DNA from: Nocardia arizonensis
Lineage (GTDB): Bacteria > Actinomycetota > Actinomycetes > Mycobacteriales > Mycobacteriaceae
Assembly (NCBI RefSeq): GCF_001310275.1
Contig: NZ_LGYZ01000067.1
Coordinates: 124,001 to 188,000, forward strand
DNA length: 64,000 nt
Direction: 5' to 3'
Of the stretch, positions 1 through 7,654 are shown in pieces. The first letter of the stretch is position 1, and each line of letters opens with the position of its first letter. Both the position numbers and the translations under genes were made by a program. The notes under the pieces are model-generated. The model worked only from the letters and a program-made list of their open reading frames with translations. It had not been told where the DNA came from and searched no databases.

Positions 1-1
1 C

Positions 2-379
2 TATCCGAATCTGTTTCTCACCTTCGGTCCGAATTCGGGTCCGGGACACAATTCGGCGCTGGTCTACATGGAGGCCCAGATCGACTACATCGTCGGCGCG
101 ATCGAGACGATCCTCAGCCGCGACCTGCGGCTGCTCGACGTGCGCCGCGACCGCCAGGACCGCTACAACGCCGCCATCCAGCGCAGACTCGCCGCCACCA
201 CCTGGAATTCGGGCTGCCGCAGTTGGTATCTCACCGAGGACGGCTTCAACGCCACCATGTATCCGGGCTTCGCCACCCAGTACGTGGGCCAGTTGCGCGA
301 ATTCGACCCGCGCGACTACGAGGCCGAGCCGTTCGCGGCGCGCGCCGACCAGCCGCGACAGGCTGCCGTTCCCAGGTGA
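2..379 (+). CDS. C-terminal end of a flavin-binding (Baeyer-Villiger-type) monooxygenase, partial
   Basis: Only the last 125 or so codons are present; the reading frame is open from base 2 and ends at TGA 377-379. The visible part starts YPNLFLTFGPNSGPGHNSAL and continues through a WNSGCRSWY segment, which is the C-terminal signature of class B flavoprotein monooxygenases. These NADPH- and FAD-dependent enzymes insert an oxygen atom next to a ketone or hydroxylate soft nucleophiles. The FAD and NADPH Rossmann motifs lie outside the window, so the exact subclass and substrate cannot be judged. A MerR-family regulator gene follows 84 bases downstream on the same strand and may control it. Family assignment is firm; substrate is unknown. 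Confidence 0.85.
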   Translation, partial: YPNLFLTFGPNSGPGHNSALVYMEAQIDYIVGAIETILSRDLRLLDVRRDRQDRYNAAIQRRLAATTWNSGCRSWYLTEDGFNATMYPGFATQYVGQLREFDPRDYEAEPFAARADQPRQAAVPR

Positions 380-463
380 GGGCGCTCGGCGATCCGGCGG
401 TTAGACTCGCCTCAGCCGAGTCACCGGATCGCCGGTGCGCGGGCGACGGGCAGGGGTGAGGAG

Positions 464-1246
464 GTGAAGGCGCCGGTGGAGTACCGGATCGACGATCTGG
501 CTCGGGCCGCGGGTACCACCACGCGCAATGTGCGCGCCTACCAGGAGCGCGGGCTGCTGCCGCCGCCGCTCGGCAGGGATGGTCGGGCCAGTATCTACGG
601 ACAGGTCCATCTCGAACGCCTGCGCCTCATCGACGCCCTGCTCCAGCGCGGCTTCACCACCGCGCACATCGCCGACTTCATCACCAGTTGGGAGACCGGC
701 AAGGACCTCACCGAGGTGCTCGGACTTCAGCACGCGCTCACCGCGCCGTGGGCCGAGGAGGAGACCTTCGAGGTCTCCCGCGAACTCATCGGCACCATTC
801 TCGGCGCGGAGGCCGAGGAACTCGTTGACCGGCTGGTCGAGATGAAGCTGGTCCGCCTCGACGGCGATACGGTCGTCTTCACCGACACCCAGCTGCTGAC
901 CTCATTCGCCGAACTGCACGAATACGGCCTGGAACTGCGCACTCTCATCGAGATCTACGCCAAGGTGGCCGATCGCATCGATGACATCACCCACATCATG
1001 ATCAGCGCCGCGCGCGAGCACATCGTCGGCGAACACGGCGCGGGGTGGCTGCCCGAGACCAGCGCCGAGATCGCCGACACCACAACGATGCTCAACAAGA
1101 TGCGTGAGCTCGCCGTGGCCTCGGTGCACAGCACGCTGGCGCGATCGCTCGATGTCACGTTGCGCCGCGAACTCGGTGACTATCTGGCCACCGCGGCCGA
1201 ACGCGAACGCGCCCGCGCGGGCAACGCGCCGCGCCGCGCCGATTAG
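464..1246 (+). CDS. MerR-family transcriptional regulator
   Basis: The N-terminus (YRIDDLARAAGTTTRNVRAY, then ERGLLPPP and an R/Y wing) is a canonical MerR winged helix-turn-helix, residues about 5-75. The remaining 180 residues are helical and lack an obvious metal-binding cysteine set, so the inducer is probably an organic ligand. The start is uncertain: GTG at 464 abuts the GAGGAGG purine run, while GTG at 476, four codons later, has that run about 11 bases upstream and may be the real start. It follows the monooxygenase gene closely, which suggests local control of it. A MerR-type promoter exists at 16598-16628, but nothing links it to this protein. Confidence 0.85.
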   Translation: MKAPVEYRIDDLARAAGTTTRNVRAYQERGLLPPPLGRDGRASIYGQVHLERLRLIDALLQRGFTTAHIADFITSWETGKDLTEVLGLQHALTAPWAEEETFEVSRELIGTILGAEAEELVDRLVEMKLVRLDGDTVVFTDTQLLTSFAELHEYGLELRTLIEIYAKVADRIDDITHIMISAAREHIVGEHGAGWLPETSAEIADTTTMLNKMRELAVASVHSTLARSLDVTLRRELGDYLATAAERERARAGNAPRRAD

Positions 1247-1269
1247 CGCGGCACGCGTCGCTCAGCTGG

Positions 1270-1437
1270 TCACGCCGCCGTTTTCCGTATTCCGGGCCTG
1301 CCGAGCAGTTCGTCCTGCCTGGCCATGTGTTCGGGGCACAGGTACCGGATTCCGGGCCGGATGAAGGCCGGATCCAATCGCTGCGCGAACGTCAGATTTT
1401 CCTGTCGCCAGCAGTCGCCGCACACCAACGTGTTCAT
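1270..1437 (-). CDS. Small putative zinc-finger protein (55 aa)
   Basis: A 55-residue frame beginning MNTLVCGDCWRQ with Cys6-x2-Cys9 near the N-terminus and Cys34-Pro-Glu-His37 later, a plausible four-ligand zinc site. It starts at ATG 1437 with GAGG about 8 bases upstream; longer upstream extensions in the same frame lack the motif. Small proteins of this kind are common in actinomycetes near regulators, but I do not recognise a named family. It is convergent with the MerR gene, ending 23 bases from it. Function unknown; the paired ligand motifs and ribosome site are the case for it being real. Confidence 0.5.
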   Translation of the reverse strand: MNTLVCGDCWRQENLTFAQRLDPAFIRPGIRYLCPEHMARQDELLGRPGIRKTAA

Positions 1438-1815
1438 GAGGCACCTCATTCCGCTCGCATGACGCGTACCAATACTTTCCCAATTCCTCGCTCTCCCATC
1501 CACATAACGACTCAACCGTTATCTTTCTCGTCGCGCGCGCGGCCCGGCGCGGCCCGCGCGCATCGGGTCGCCCGGGTCGGCGCGCGAGTCCGGGCATCGT
1601 TCGATCCGGCCGCCGACACTCATTGAGCAATCAGACAGTTATCACTATGGCACCTTCGACCATCGGGCGATAAGGGCGAATTGTCGCGGTCGTCTTCGTC
1701 GTTCCGGCGCGCGACCGTAGCCGGGAGACCGGACAACGGCTATTCTTCGGCACGCACCACGCACCACGCATCACTCCGCTCACGACCACGTTCCGCGCGC
1801 GAGGAGGCAGTCACC
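1438..1815. promoter_or_regulatory. Intergenic control region with an inverted repeat
   Basis: This 378-base gap separates the divergent zinc-finger gene and O-methyltransferase gene. At 1504-1522 it holds a 6-7-6 inverted repeat, ATAACG-ACTCAAC-CGTTAT, and a related half-site CAGTTAT at about 1632-1638. A repressor or MerR-type operator is possible. At the right end GAGGAGG (1801-1807) is the ribosome site that sets the methyltransferase start. No other gene is evident here. Confidence 0.4.
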
Positions 1816-2904
1816 GTGCCGTCGATCGGGCAGCCGCCCCTTCCTGCCGTCCGCGCCGTCGAACTCCTCCGCGCCACCCTGGTGACACTGCACCGCAAGC
1901 TCGTACCCGGACATCTCGCGCTCATGGAGATGTTCACCGCGGGGTGGCTGACGCAGGCCATCCACGCGGCGGCGGCACTCGGCATCGCCGACGCGCTGGC
2001 CGACGGCCCCCGCACGGGCGCGCAACTGGCGCTCGCCGTGCGGGCCGACGAGGACGCACTGCACCGGCTGCTGCGCCTGCTCGTCAGCCACGGGGTCTTC
2101 GGCATCGATCGCCGCGGCCGCTATCGGCTCACCCCGGCGGCGCGGGCGCTGCGCAGCGATGCCGAGGTCTCGCTGCGCGACGCGATCCTGTTCTTCGGCA
2201 CCGAATTCCACCGCGGGCAGTGGACCCGCATCGTGGACGCGGTGCGCACCGGCGCCTCGGTCGACGCCACGGGCGGGGGCGGGTCCTTCTTCGATCGCGT
2301 CGCCGCCGATCGCGAACTCGGCGAGGTCTTCGACCGCGCCATGACCAGCATCGCGAGCATGTCGGTGGAACCGCTGCTGCGCGGCTTCGATTTCGCCCGC
2401 TTCGACACGGTGGTCGACGTCGGCGGCGGCGAGGGCCGCTTCCTCGCCGAAATCCTGCGGCGCACACCGCGATCGCGCGGCATCCTGTTCGACCTGCCGG
2501 AGGTGGTCGCGGGCGCGCCCGCGCGACTGGCCGAAATGGGCGTGGCCGACCGGTGCGAGATCCGCGCCGGGTCCTTCTTCGACGAGGTGCCCGCGGGCGG
2601 GGACGCCTACGTGCTCAAACACGTCGTGCACGACTGGGACGAGGAACGGATCGCGGCCATTCTGCGCACGCTGCGCGCGGCGATGTCGCCGCGGGCGCGC
2701 CTGCTGCTGATCGAACTGGTCCTGCCCGAACACCGCCGACCGCATCCGGGCAAGTACATCGACCTCGAAATGCTCGTCAACACCGGCGGCCGCGAGCGCA
2801 CCGAATCCGAATACCGCGCCCTGCTGGCCCGTTCGGGCTTCACGCTGCTGCGGACCGTCGAAACCGTGTCGCCGGAGAACGTGATCGAGGCGGCGCTCGC
2901 CTGA
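1816..2904 (+). CDS. SAM-dependent O-methyltransferase (plant/actinomycete natural-product type)
   Basis: This 362-residue protein has an N-terminal dimerisation winged helix (about 35-115: TQAIHAAAALGIADALADGP and an RYRLTPAAR turn) and a Rossmann SAM-binding domain. Motif I is DVGGGEGRFLAEIL near residue 200; the stretch KHVVHDWDEE is the acidic motif typical of the O-methyltransferase_2 family (TcmN, hydroxyneurosporene and caffeate methyltransferases). It would methylate a hydroxyl on a small hydrophobic or aromatic product. GTG 1816 is chosen because GAGGAGG lies 8 bases upstream and the protein then starts at the family's usual point. It converges with the UbiA-family gene, with 6 bases between stops, so it is probably a tailoring enzyme of the adjacent operon. 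Confidence 0.9.
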   Translation: MPSIGQPPLPAVRAVELLRATLVTLHRKLVPGHLALMEMFTAGWLTQAIHAAAALGIADALADGPRTGAQLALAVRADEDALHRLLRLLVSHGVFGIDRRGRYRLTPAARALRSDAEVSLRDAILFFGTEFHRGQWTRIVDAVRTGASVDATGGGGSFFDRVAADRELGEVFDRAMTSIASMSVEPLLRGFDFARFDTVVDVGGGEGRFLAEILRRTPRSRGILFDLPEVVAGAPARLAEMGVADRCEIRAGSFFDEVPAGGDAYVLKHVVHDWDEERIAAILRTLRAAMSPRARLLLIELVLPEHRRPHPGKYIDLEMLVNTGGRERTESEYRALLARSGFTLLRTVETVSPENVIEAALA

Positions 2905-2910
2905 ACCGTC

Positions 2911-3855
2911 TCAACGACCGGTCAGCACCGCCGCCTGCGCGATGAGGACGAGATACAGGGCAATGATGAACAGCACCGCGGGCGCCACCGGATAGTCCAC
3001 CCGCTCCGACCGGCGCGACGACCACGCCCCCGCGACCGGGATCAGCGGCAGCGCCAAGGGAATCCAGGCGAGCAGCCCGGCGGGCGCGGCCCACTGCCAC
3101 GGGCGTACCAGCGCGAGTTCCGCGACGACCGCCACGACCGCGCACGCCAGCGACGCGGCCACACTCCCGGTCGCGCCCAGCGGATTCGAGTAGTACAGCT
3201 CGCCCGGCCGATACGACCGGGAGGTCTTGCGGGCGAATTCGAACTGGAGGAACGCGCCCGCGAAGATCACCGCGACACCAAGCACCGACGCGCGCCACGA
3301 CACCTCGCCGGTACCGATCGCCGACACCACGACGTAGGCGGTGACCAGTAGCTGCACCGGATAGGTGACGACCAGGTTCAACAGGATATCCGTGCGCACC
3401 GCCGCCGATTCCCGCTCCAGCCACCAGAGCAGCAGACCGTAGCCGAGCACCGCGGCGATCGCGACGGCGGAGACGATCGACAGTGTCAGGCTCGCCGCGA
3501 GCGCGCCCGCCGCGATCACCGCCATGGCGACGCGCAGATCCAGCGCGCGCACCGCACCGGTGACCAGCGGACGAGACGGATTGTGCACGCGGTCGTAGTC
3601 GAGGTCCTTCTGTTCGTCGATCATCCGCAGATAGAGCAGGACGAAGGCGACGATCACGATGCGCAGCACGGTCGCGCCGGTCGGGCGCCACGCGGTCTCC
3701 GGCTGGGAGACCAGTGCCGCGGTGCCCTCGAGGGCAAGCACCCACAGGATGCCGTAGAGCAGATAGTGCGGCTTGTACATGACCGCGGTGAACCGCGCGA
3801 TGCGCAGCGCGCCCGCGAAGGGTTCCGGCGGCGCGGCGGCGCTCACCCGGGCCAT
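2911..3855 (-). CDS. UbiA-family membrane prenyltransferase-like protein
   Basis: A 314-residue integral membrane protein with about eight predicted hydrophobic segments. The region MIDEQKDLDYDRVHNPSRPL around residues 80-100 matches the first aspartate-rich motif of the UbiA superfamily, and a second polar segment (RKTSRSYRPGELYYSNPLG) occupies the place of the second one. Family members attach polyprenyl or other diphosphate-activated groups to aromatic or sugar-phosphate acceptors at the membrane. It is the last gene of the operon. ATG 3855 overlaps the nitroreductase stop by 13 bases; ATG 3864, three codons earlier, is the alternative. The acceptor and donor cannot be read from sequence. 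Confidence 0.85.
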   Translation of the reverse strand: MARVSAAAPPEPFAGALRIARFTAVMYKPHYLLYGILWVLALEGTAALVSQPETAWRPTGATVLRIVIVAFVLLYLRMIDEQKDLDYDRVHNPSRPLVTGAVRALDLRVAMAVIAAGALAASLTLSIVSAVAIAAVLGYGLLLWWLERESAAVRTDILLNLVVTYPVQLLVTAYVVVSAIGTGEVSWRASVLGVAVIFAGAFLQFEFARKTSRSYRPGELYYSNPLGATGSVAASLACAVVAVVAELALVRPWQWAAPAGLLAWIPLALPLIPVAGAWSSRRSERVDYPVAPAVLFIIALYLVLIAQAAVLTGR

Positions 3856-4460
3856 CGGTCCCATCCGGTGAGTTCCGTGGCGGGAGTTCGATTGCGGGCG
3901 GGCGAGACCGAGCCCGGGCGCAAGTGCGCCACCGGAAGCAGAGCGACCTGGGTGACCTCGTCGAACGGAATGCCAAGAAGCTCGGCCACCTCGCGTTCGT
4001 GGGCGAGGTGCGCGGTGGTCATGGTCGAGCCGAGTCCGCGGGCGCGCAGCGCGAGCACGAGATTCCACACCGCGGGATAGATCGACCCGTAGAAACTCGC
4101 CAACCGCAGCGCCGACGGCTGAGCGGGCGGGCGGCCCACCGAGCAGACCAGCACCAGCGCGGGCACGTCGTGCAGGTGCTCGGCCAGATACCGGCCGGAG
4201 GCGAGATCGGCCATCTGATCCGGCCGCGGGGCGCGCGCCGCGAGATAGGCCGCGAAACCCTTGCGGTAGTACTCGGCGATACCCAGGCGCAGCCGCGCAT
4301 CGGTGACCACGACGAACCGCCACGGCTGACGATTGGTGCCGCTCGGCGCGTGCACCGCGATCTCGAGGCAGTCCAGCAGATCCTGTCGGTCCACCGCACG
4401 GTCGAGATCCAGTCGCCTGCGGAAGGCCCGGGTCGTGGTCAGCAGTTCGGTGTCGATCAC
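3843..4460 (-). CDS. Nitroreductase-family FMN oxidoreductase
   Basis: 205 residues with the nitroreductase fold signature: an RRLDLDRAVDRQDLLDCLEI start, APSGTNRQPWRFVVV (FMN-binding, about residues 35-50), and a GLGSTMTT segment near the second flavin site. Members reduce nitro groups, enones or quinones, or act as flavin dehydrogenases in natural-product pathways. GTG 4460 is the start because its GTGA overlaps the AfsA stop codon, as at the neighbouring junctions. In this operon an oxidation or reduction of the acyl or cyclised intermediate is the likely role; this is inference. The substrate is not predictable. Confidence 0.85.
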   Translation of the reverse strand: MIDTELLTTTRAFRRRLDLDRAVDRQDLLDCLEIAVHAPSGTNRQPWRFVVVTDARLRLGIAEYYRKGFAAYLAARAPRPDQMADLASGRYLAEHLHDVPALVLVCSVGRPPAQPSALRLASFYGSIYPAVWNLVLALRARGLGSTMTTAHLAHEREVAELLGIPFDEVTQVALLPVAHLRPGSVSPARNRTPATELTGWDRWPG

Positions 4461-5422
4461 GCGGCCGTCCCGCCCGCGCCCTCGGCGAATTCGAGATCGA
4501 TACGGGCGGCCACCGCGGCGGCCTGGTGGATCTCGCAGTGCACGACGGTGTCCTGCGCCCCGGCATCGGTGATCTCCACCCGGCATTCGGCGGGCAGGTC
4601 CAGTTCGACGAAGGCGTCGAAGGTGCTCGCCACGCACACCAGCCGCGGCAGGTCGGGTCCGAGCGCCGCCAGCGCGGTCTGCCGGGCCGCCTCGATGAGC
4701 AGACTGCCGGGGACGTGATCGAGTTGGTGGTCGAACAGGAACGGGTGCGCGGGGTCGGCGACCACCGCGGCACGGGCGCGACGGCCGTCGGTGTCCGGCG
4801 GCCCGATGACGACATTGCGCCGGCTCTCCCGGCCCACCCGGGCCACGGGCGCGCGCTCCCCCGGCGGTTCGGCCCCCGCGAACGCGCCGAGTCCGAGACC
4901 GTCGCGGAATCCGGCGCGCATGGCCGCCCAATGCCCCGGCGTGGTCCAGGAGAAGGAGCCGTCGACGGTCAGCATTGGTTCGCCCGCACGGGAGATGTCG
5001 AGCACCATGTCCAGGCCGTGCATGCTCGCCCCGCGCCGGTGTTCGCGCGGCACCCGCACCGTCATCTCCAGATCGGCCGGTTCGGGCGTGACCCGCCAGG
5101 CCGCGGAATCGGCGCCGGTGCCGTTGAAGGTGCGCACGACGAAGGCCGATTCCGGGGGCACGGCGTAGAACTCGTGGGTGAGCGCGATGGCGGCCTGGCG
5201 CGCCGCCTCCATCACCAGCAGCGGATCGTAGCGGTCGGCCAGCGCGCCCGCGTGGTCGCCGTAGTAGGCGTGCATCCTCGGTAGTTGCGCGCCGACCAGG
5301 AATTCGTCGGCGGCGACCGCGCCCAACGAGGTGACGAACACCTCGGCGACCGCGCACCGGTGGGCGAGCGTTCGCGAGATGGTGCGTTCGTGCGTTGCCG
5401 TCACGGCGGCGGTGGATGTCAC
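4457..5422 (-). CDS. AfsA-like double hot-dog protein (butyrolactone-synthase family)
   Basis: 321 residues arranged as two AfsA hot-dog repeats. The first holds RYDPLLVMEAARQAAIALTH (about 65-84) and the second FLFDHQLDHVPGSLLIEAAR (about 228-247), the diagnostic AfsA motif. AfsA-type enzymes (AfsA, ScbA, BarX, MmfL) condense a beta-ketoacyl thioester with dihydroxyacetone phosphate, the first step to gamma-butyrolactone and furan signalling molecules. The ACP and acyl-AMP ligase in the same operon could supply the acyl thioester. GTG 5422 overlaps the upstream stop as GTGA. No ArpA/ScbR-type receptor gene is beside it, so the product may be a metabolite rather than a classical autoregulator. 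Confidence 0.88.
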   Translation of the reverse strand: MTSTAAVTATHERTISRTLAHRCAVAEVFVTSLGAVAADEFLVGAQLPRMHAYYGDHAGALADRYDPLLVMEAARQAAIALTHEFYAVPPESAFVVRTFNGTGADSAAWRVTPEPADLEMTVRVPREHRRGASMHGLDMVLDISRAGEPMLTVDGSFSWTTPGHWAAMRAGFRDGLGLGAFAGAEPPGERAPVARVGRESRRNVVIGPPDTDGRRARAAVVADPAHPFLFDHQLDHVPGSLLIEAARQTALAALGPDLPRLVCVASTFDAFVELDLPAECRVEITDAGAQDTVVHCEIHQAAAVAARIDLEFAEGAGGTAA

Positions 5423-6324
5423 GGCTGAGCTCCCAACCAATCGTCGGCGGTGACCGGGCGCAGGGTCTGCGACCGAGTTCCGGCCCGCATGGGAAGTACG
5501 TGGGACCCGAGCACGATCACCGACCATGGATCGAGGTCGCGGCCATCCGCCCAGGCCGAATACAGTAGCCGCGCGCAGTCGGCATCCGACCACGCGCCGT
5601 CGGTGTCGTCGCCGACGTCGGCGCGCAGCCGGGTCAGCGCGTCGGCGCGGTCGAAACTGCCCGCGGGCACCCCCCGGTACAGATCGCGCGCCAGCCGCTC
5701 GGCCCGTTCGCCCGCCGCGGTGTCCGCGTCGAGGTCGGCGAGAACGGCCTCGCGGGCCCGCTCGTCGAAATAGATGGCGAATTCGCGCAGCACGTCGGCG
5801 GGATCGTCGGGCGAGTGCACCAGATTCAGCAGATAGCTGTGCAGTCCGAGCGTATGCCGCAGTTCCCCCGGGCGGCGCTTGTGCGGGTCGGTGGGGCCCT
5901 TCGCCTCGGCCAGGCGCACCGGCACCGGCAGATCCGCGTCCTCGCCGCGCACCAGCAGCACCAGCGCGTCGGAGATGCCGACCAGCAGATCGGCCAGACG
6001 GCGGCGTTCCGGTGAGGCGATATTCCAGGCGAAATACCACAGCGCGCGGGCCAGATGCCGGTCGACCGGCACCCGGTAGGCCCCGAGCAGGCGGAAACCG
6101 TTCGCGTCCAGCCAACGCAGGGTCGGTTCCACGGCCCTGGCCACGATGGCGTCCGGCTTGAGCAGCAGCAGCGAATGGCCGCGGGCGAAGGCGGCCGGGT
6201 CGATATCGCGGCGACGCAGATGCTCCACCGTCTCGAGCAGATAGGTGTCGCCGAGATACGCCTCGACCTTCGCCGGGGTCGGGGTCAGCGTGCGCAGCAG
6301 CGCGCGCGGGTCGTCCTCGCTCAT
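5419..6324 (-). CDS. Nucleoside-diphosphate-kinase-like protein with extensions
   Basis: 301 residues, about twice the length of a normal NDK (138 residues for the housekeeping ndk at 25130). The NDK domain spans about residues 50-190: LLLLKPDAI opens strand 1, GPTDPHKRRPGELR matches the NDK GxTNP...PGxIR segment, and NLVHSPDDP at about 167-175 carries the catalytic histidine (His170), compare NLVHGSD in the housekeeping enzyme. A 50-residue N-terminal and a 110-residue C-terminal extension are unique. The active-site residues suggest real phosphohistidine chemistry. It sits between the SDR and AfsA genes with ATGA/GTGA overlaps, so I infer a dedicated phosphotransfer step on a pathway intermediate. 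Confidence 0.8.
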   Translation of the reverse strand: MSEDDPRALLRTLTPTPAKVEAYLGDTYLLETVEHLRRRDIDPAAFARGHSLLLLKPDAIVARAVEPTLRWLDANGFRLLGAYRVPVDRHLARALWYFAWNIASPERRRLADLLVGISDALVLLVRGEDADLPVPVRLAEAKGPTDPHKRRPGELRHTLGLHSYLLNLVHSPDDPADVLREFAIYFDERAREAVLADLDADTAAGERAERLARDLYRGVPAGSFDRADALTRLRADVGDDTDGAWSDADCARLLYSAWADGRDLDPWSVIVLGSHVLPMRAGTRSQTLRPVTADDWLGAQP

Positions 6325-7409
6325 CGGTCGCCGCCGATATCGGTGGCCGACAGCACCTCGTCGATCGAGGGCAGCGGCACACCGAGATAGCCGGTCTCCA
6401 GACAGAAATCCAGCAGCAGGCGCAGATACCGCTTACCGGTGGCGGGCGCGGGCCTGCCGCAAGCGATCCGGGCCCGGGTGGTGTCGAACACCGGCCGCCG
6501 CCGGAAATAGCTGGTGTAGAGCGAGCCGATGCGGCGGTAGTACTCGCGCTCGACGGGGTCGAGATCGGCCTCGTCGAAACCGGATTCGGGCACGAAGGTC
6601 GCCACCGCGAAGGAGGGGTATTCGGCCAGCACGTCGGATATCTCGCGCAGCGACAGCGAATCGCCGCCGACCGCGTGCAGGGTGCGCCCGATGACGGAAT
6701 CGATGTCGAGCACCGCCGCGGCGATCACATCGGCGACATGGTCGACCGGGGCCAGTGACACCGTGGCGTCGTAGCGGCCGGGCAGGGTTCGCAATTTGCC
6801 CTCGACCATGAGTTTCACGACCGTATAGAGATTCTTGTACTCGCGGATCGCGCCGGTCGCGCTGTCACCGGTCACGATGCCGGGCCGCACGATCGCCCAG
6901 TCGAGGCCGCGACCGCCCGCCGCGCGCACCAGTTGTTCGGCGCGGAATTTGCTCTTCTCGTACTCGTTGCCGAAGGATTGCCCGGCCTCGAGTTCGTCCT
7001 CGCCGATGGTCCCGCCGCGCATACCGCACACGTAGGCGGTACTGACATGGACCAGCGGGACATCCCATGACAGGGCCAGCTCGATCGCGTTTGCCGCGCC
7101 GCGCACGTTCAGTTCCTCGTAGACGCTCGACGGCGCGTCGAAGGCGGTGGTCGCCGCGCAGTGCACGATGACACCGACCCGCTCGGCCAGATCCGCGGCG
7201 TCGCGGTCGGACAATCCGAATCCGGGCACGCGGATATCGCCTGCCACCGTGGTGCCCGCCTCGAGGACGGTGCCGTCGTTGCGGACGATCTCGGACTTGT
7301 CGTGCAGGACCGCGGCCACCGGCCGGCTCGCGGCCGCTAGCCGGGCGACCACCTCCGCGCCGACCAGTCCGGCCGCTCCGGTCACCAGGACGGCGTCCCG
7401 CCCGTTCAC
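6321..7409 (-). CDS. Extended SDR / thioester-reductase-like NAD(P)-dependent oxidoreductase
   Basis: 362 residues. The N-terminus VLVTGAAGLVGAEVVARLA holds the TGxxGxxG dinucleotide-binding motif (residues 10-17); HVSTAYVCG and an EYEKSK stretch supply the catalytic Ser, Tyr and Lys of extended SDRs. The C-terminal substrate domain resembles that of thioester-reductase domains and NAD-dependent epimerases. It could release an acyl-ACP as an aldehyde or alcohol, or reduce a keto group. GTG 7409 overlaps the ACP stop (GTGA), directly coupling it to the carrier protein gene, which favours an ACP-bound substrate. A sugar epimerase role cannot be excluded. Confidence 0.82.
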   Translation of the reverse strand: MNGRDAVLVTGAAGLVGAEVVARLAAASRPVAAVLHDKSEIVRNDGTVLEAGTTVAGDIRVPGFGLSDRDAADLAERVGVIVHCAATTAFDAPSSVYEELNVRGAANAIELALSWDVPLVHVSTAYVCGMRGGTIGEDELEAGQSFGNEYEKSKFRAEQLVRAAGGRGLDWAIVRPGIVTGDSATGAIREYKNLYTVVKLMVEGKLRTLPGRYDATVSLAPVDHVADVIAAAVLDIDSVIGRTLHAVGGDSLSLREISDVLAEYPSFAVATFVPESGFDEADLDPVEREYYRRIGSLYTSYFRRRPVFDTTRARIACGRPAPATGKRYLRLLLDFCLETGYLGVPLPSIDEVLSATDIGGDR

Positions 7410-7654
7410 GGGCGCACCCGCTCGCCCAGACTCCCCCGCACCAGGGCGACGACATCGCCGACGCGGCGGACGCCGATCAATTCCTCGGGTTGGTAGCGGG
7501 GCAGCCCGAAACCGCGTTCGAGCGCCACGGTCAGCTCCATCAGCCGCAGCGATTCGAAGCCGAGATCCTCGACGAGACGATCGGTGTCGGCCAGTTCGGC
7601 GGGCGGCTGGGGCGCCATGGCCGCGATGATGCGGCGCACCCGGTCGGCGGTCAT
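7406..7654 (-). CDS. Acyl carrier protein
   Basis: 82 residues, the normal ACP length. The segment DLGFESLRLMELTVALERGF (about 30-49) is the phosphopantetheine attachment site, with the serine in the FESL turn replacing the usual DSL. It would carry the growing or loaded acyl chain as a thioester. ATG 7654 overlaps the acyl-AMP ligase stop (ATGA), and its own stop overlaps the SDR start, so ligase, carrier and reductase are translated as a unit. No phosphopantetheinyl transferase gene is in the window. Confidence 0.9.
   Translation of the reverse strand: MTADRVRRIIAAMAPQPPAELADTDRLVEDLGFESLRLMELTVALERGFGLPRYQPEELIGVRRVGDVVALVRGSLGERVRP

Noticed and set aside
2911..4815. A single 634-residue protein covering the UbiA-like gene and sequence upstream
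   Set aside because: The first 315 or so codons are out of frame with the AfsA and nitroreductase proteins, which are recognisable in other frames; only the part from 3855 is UbiA-like.
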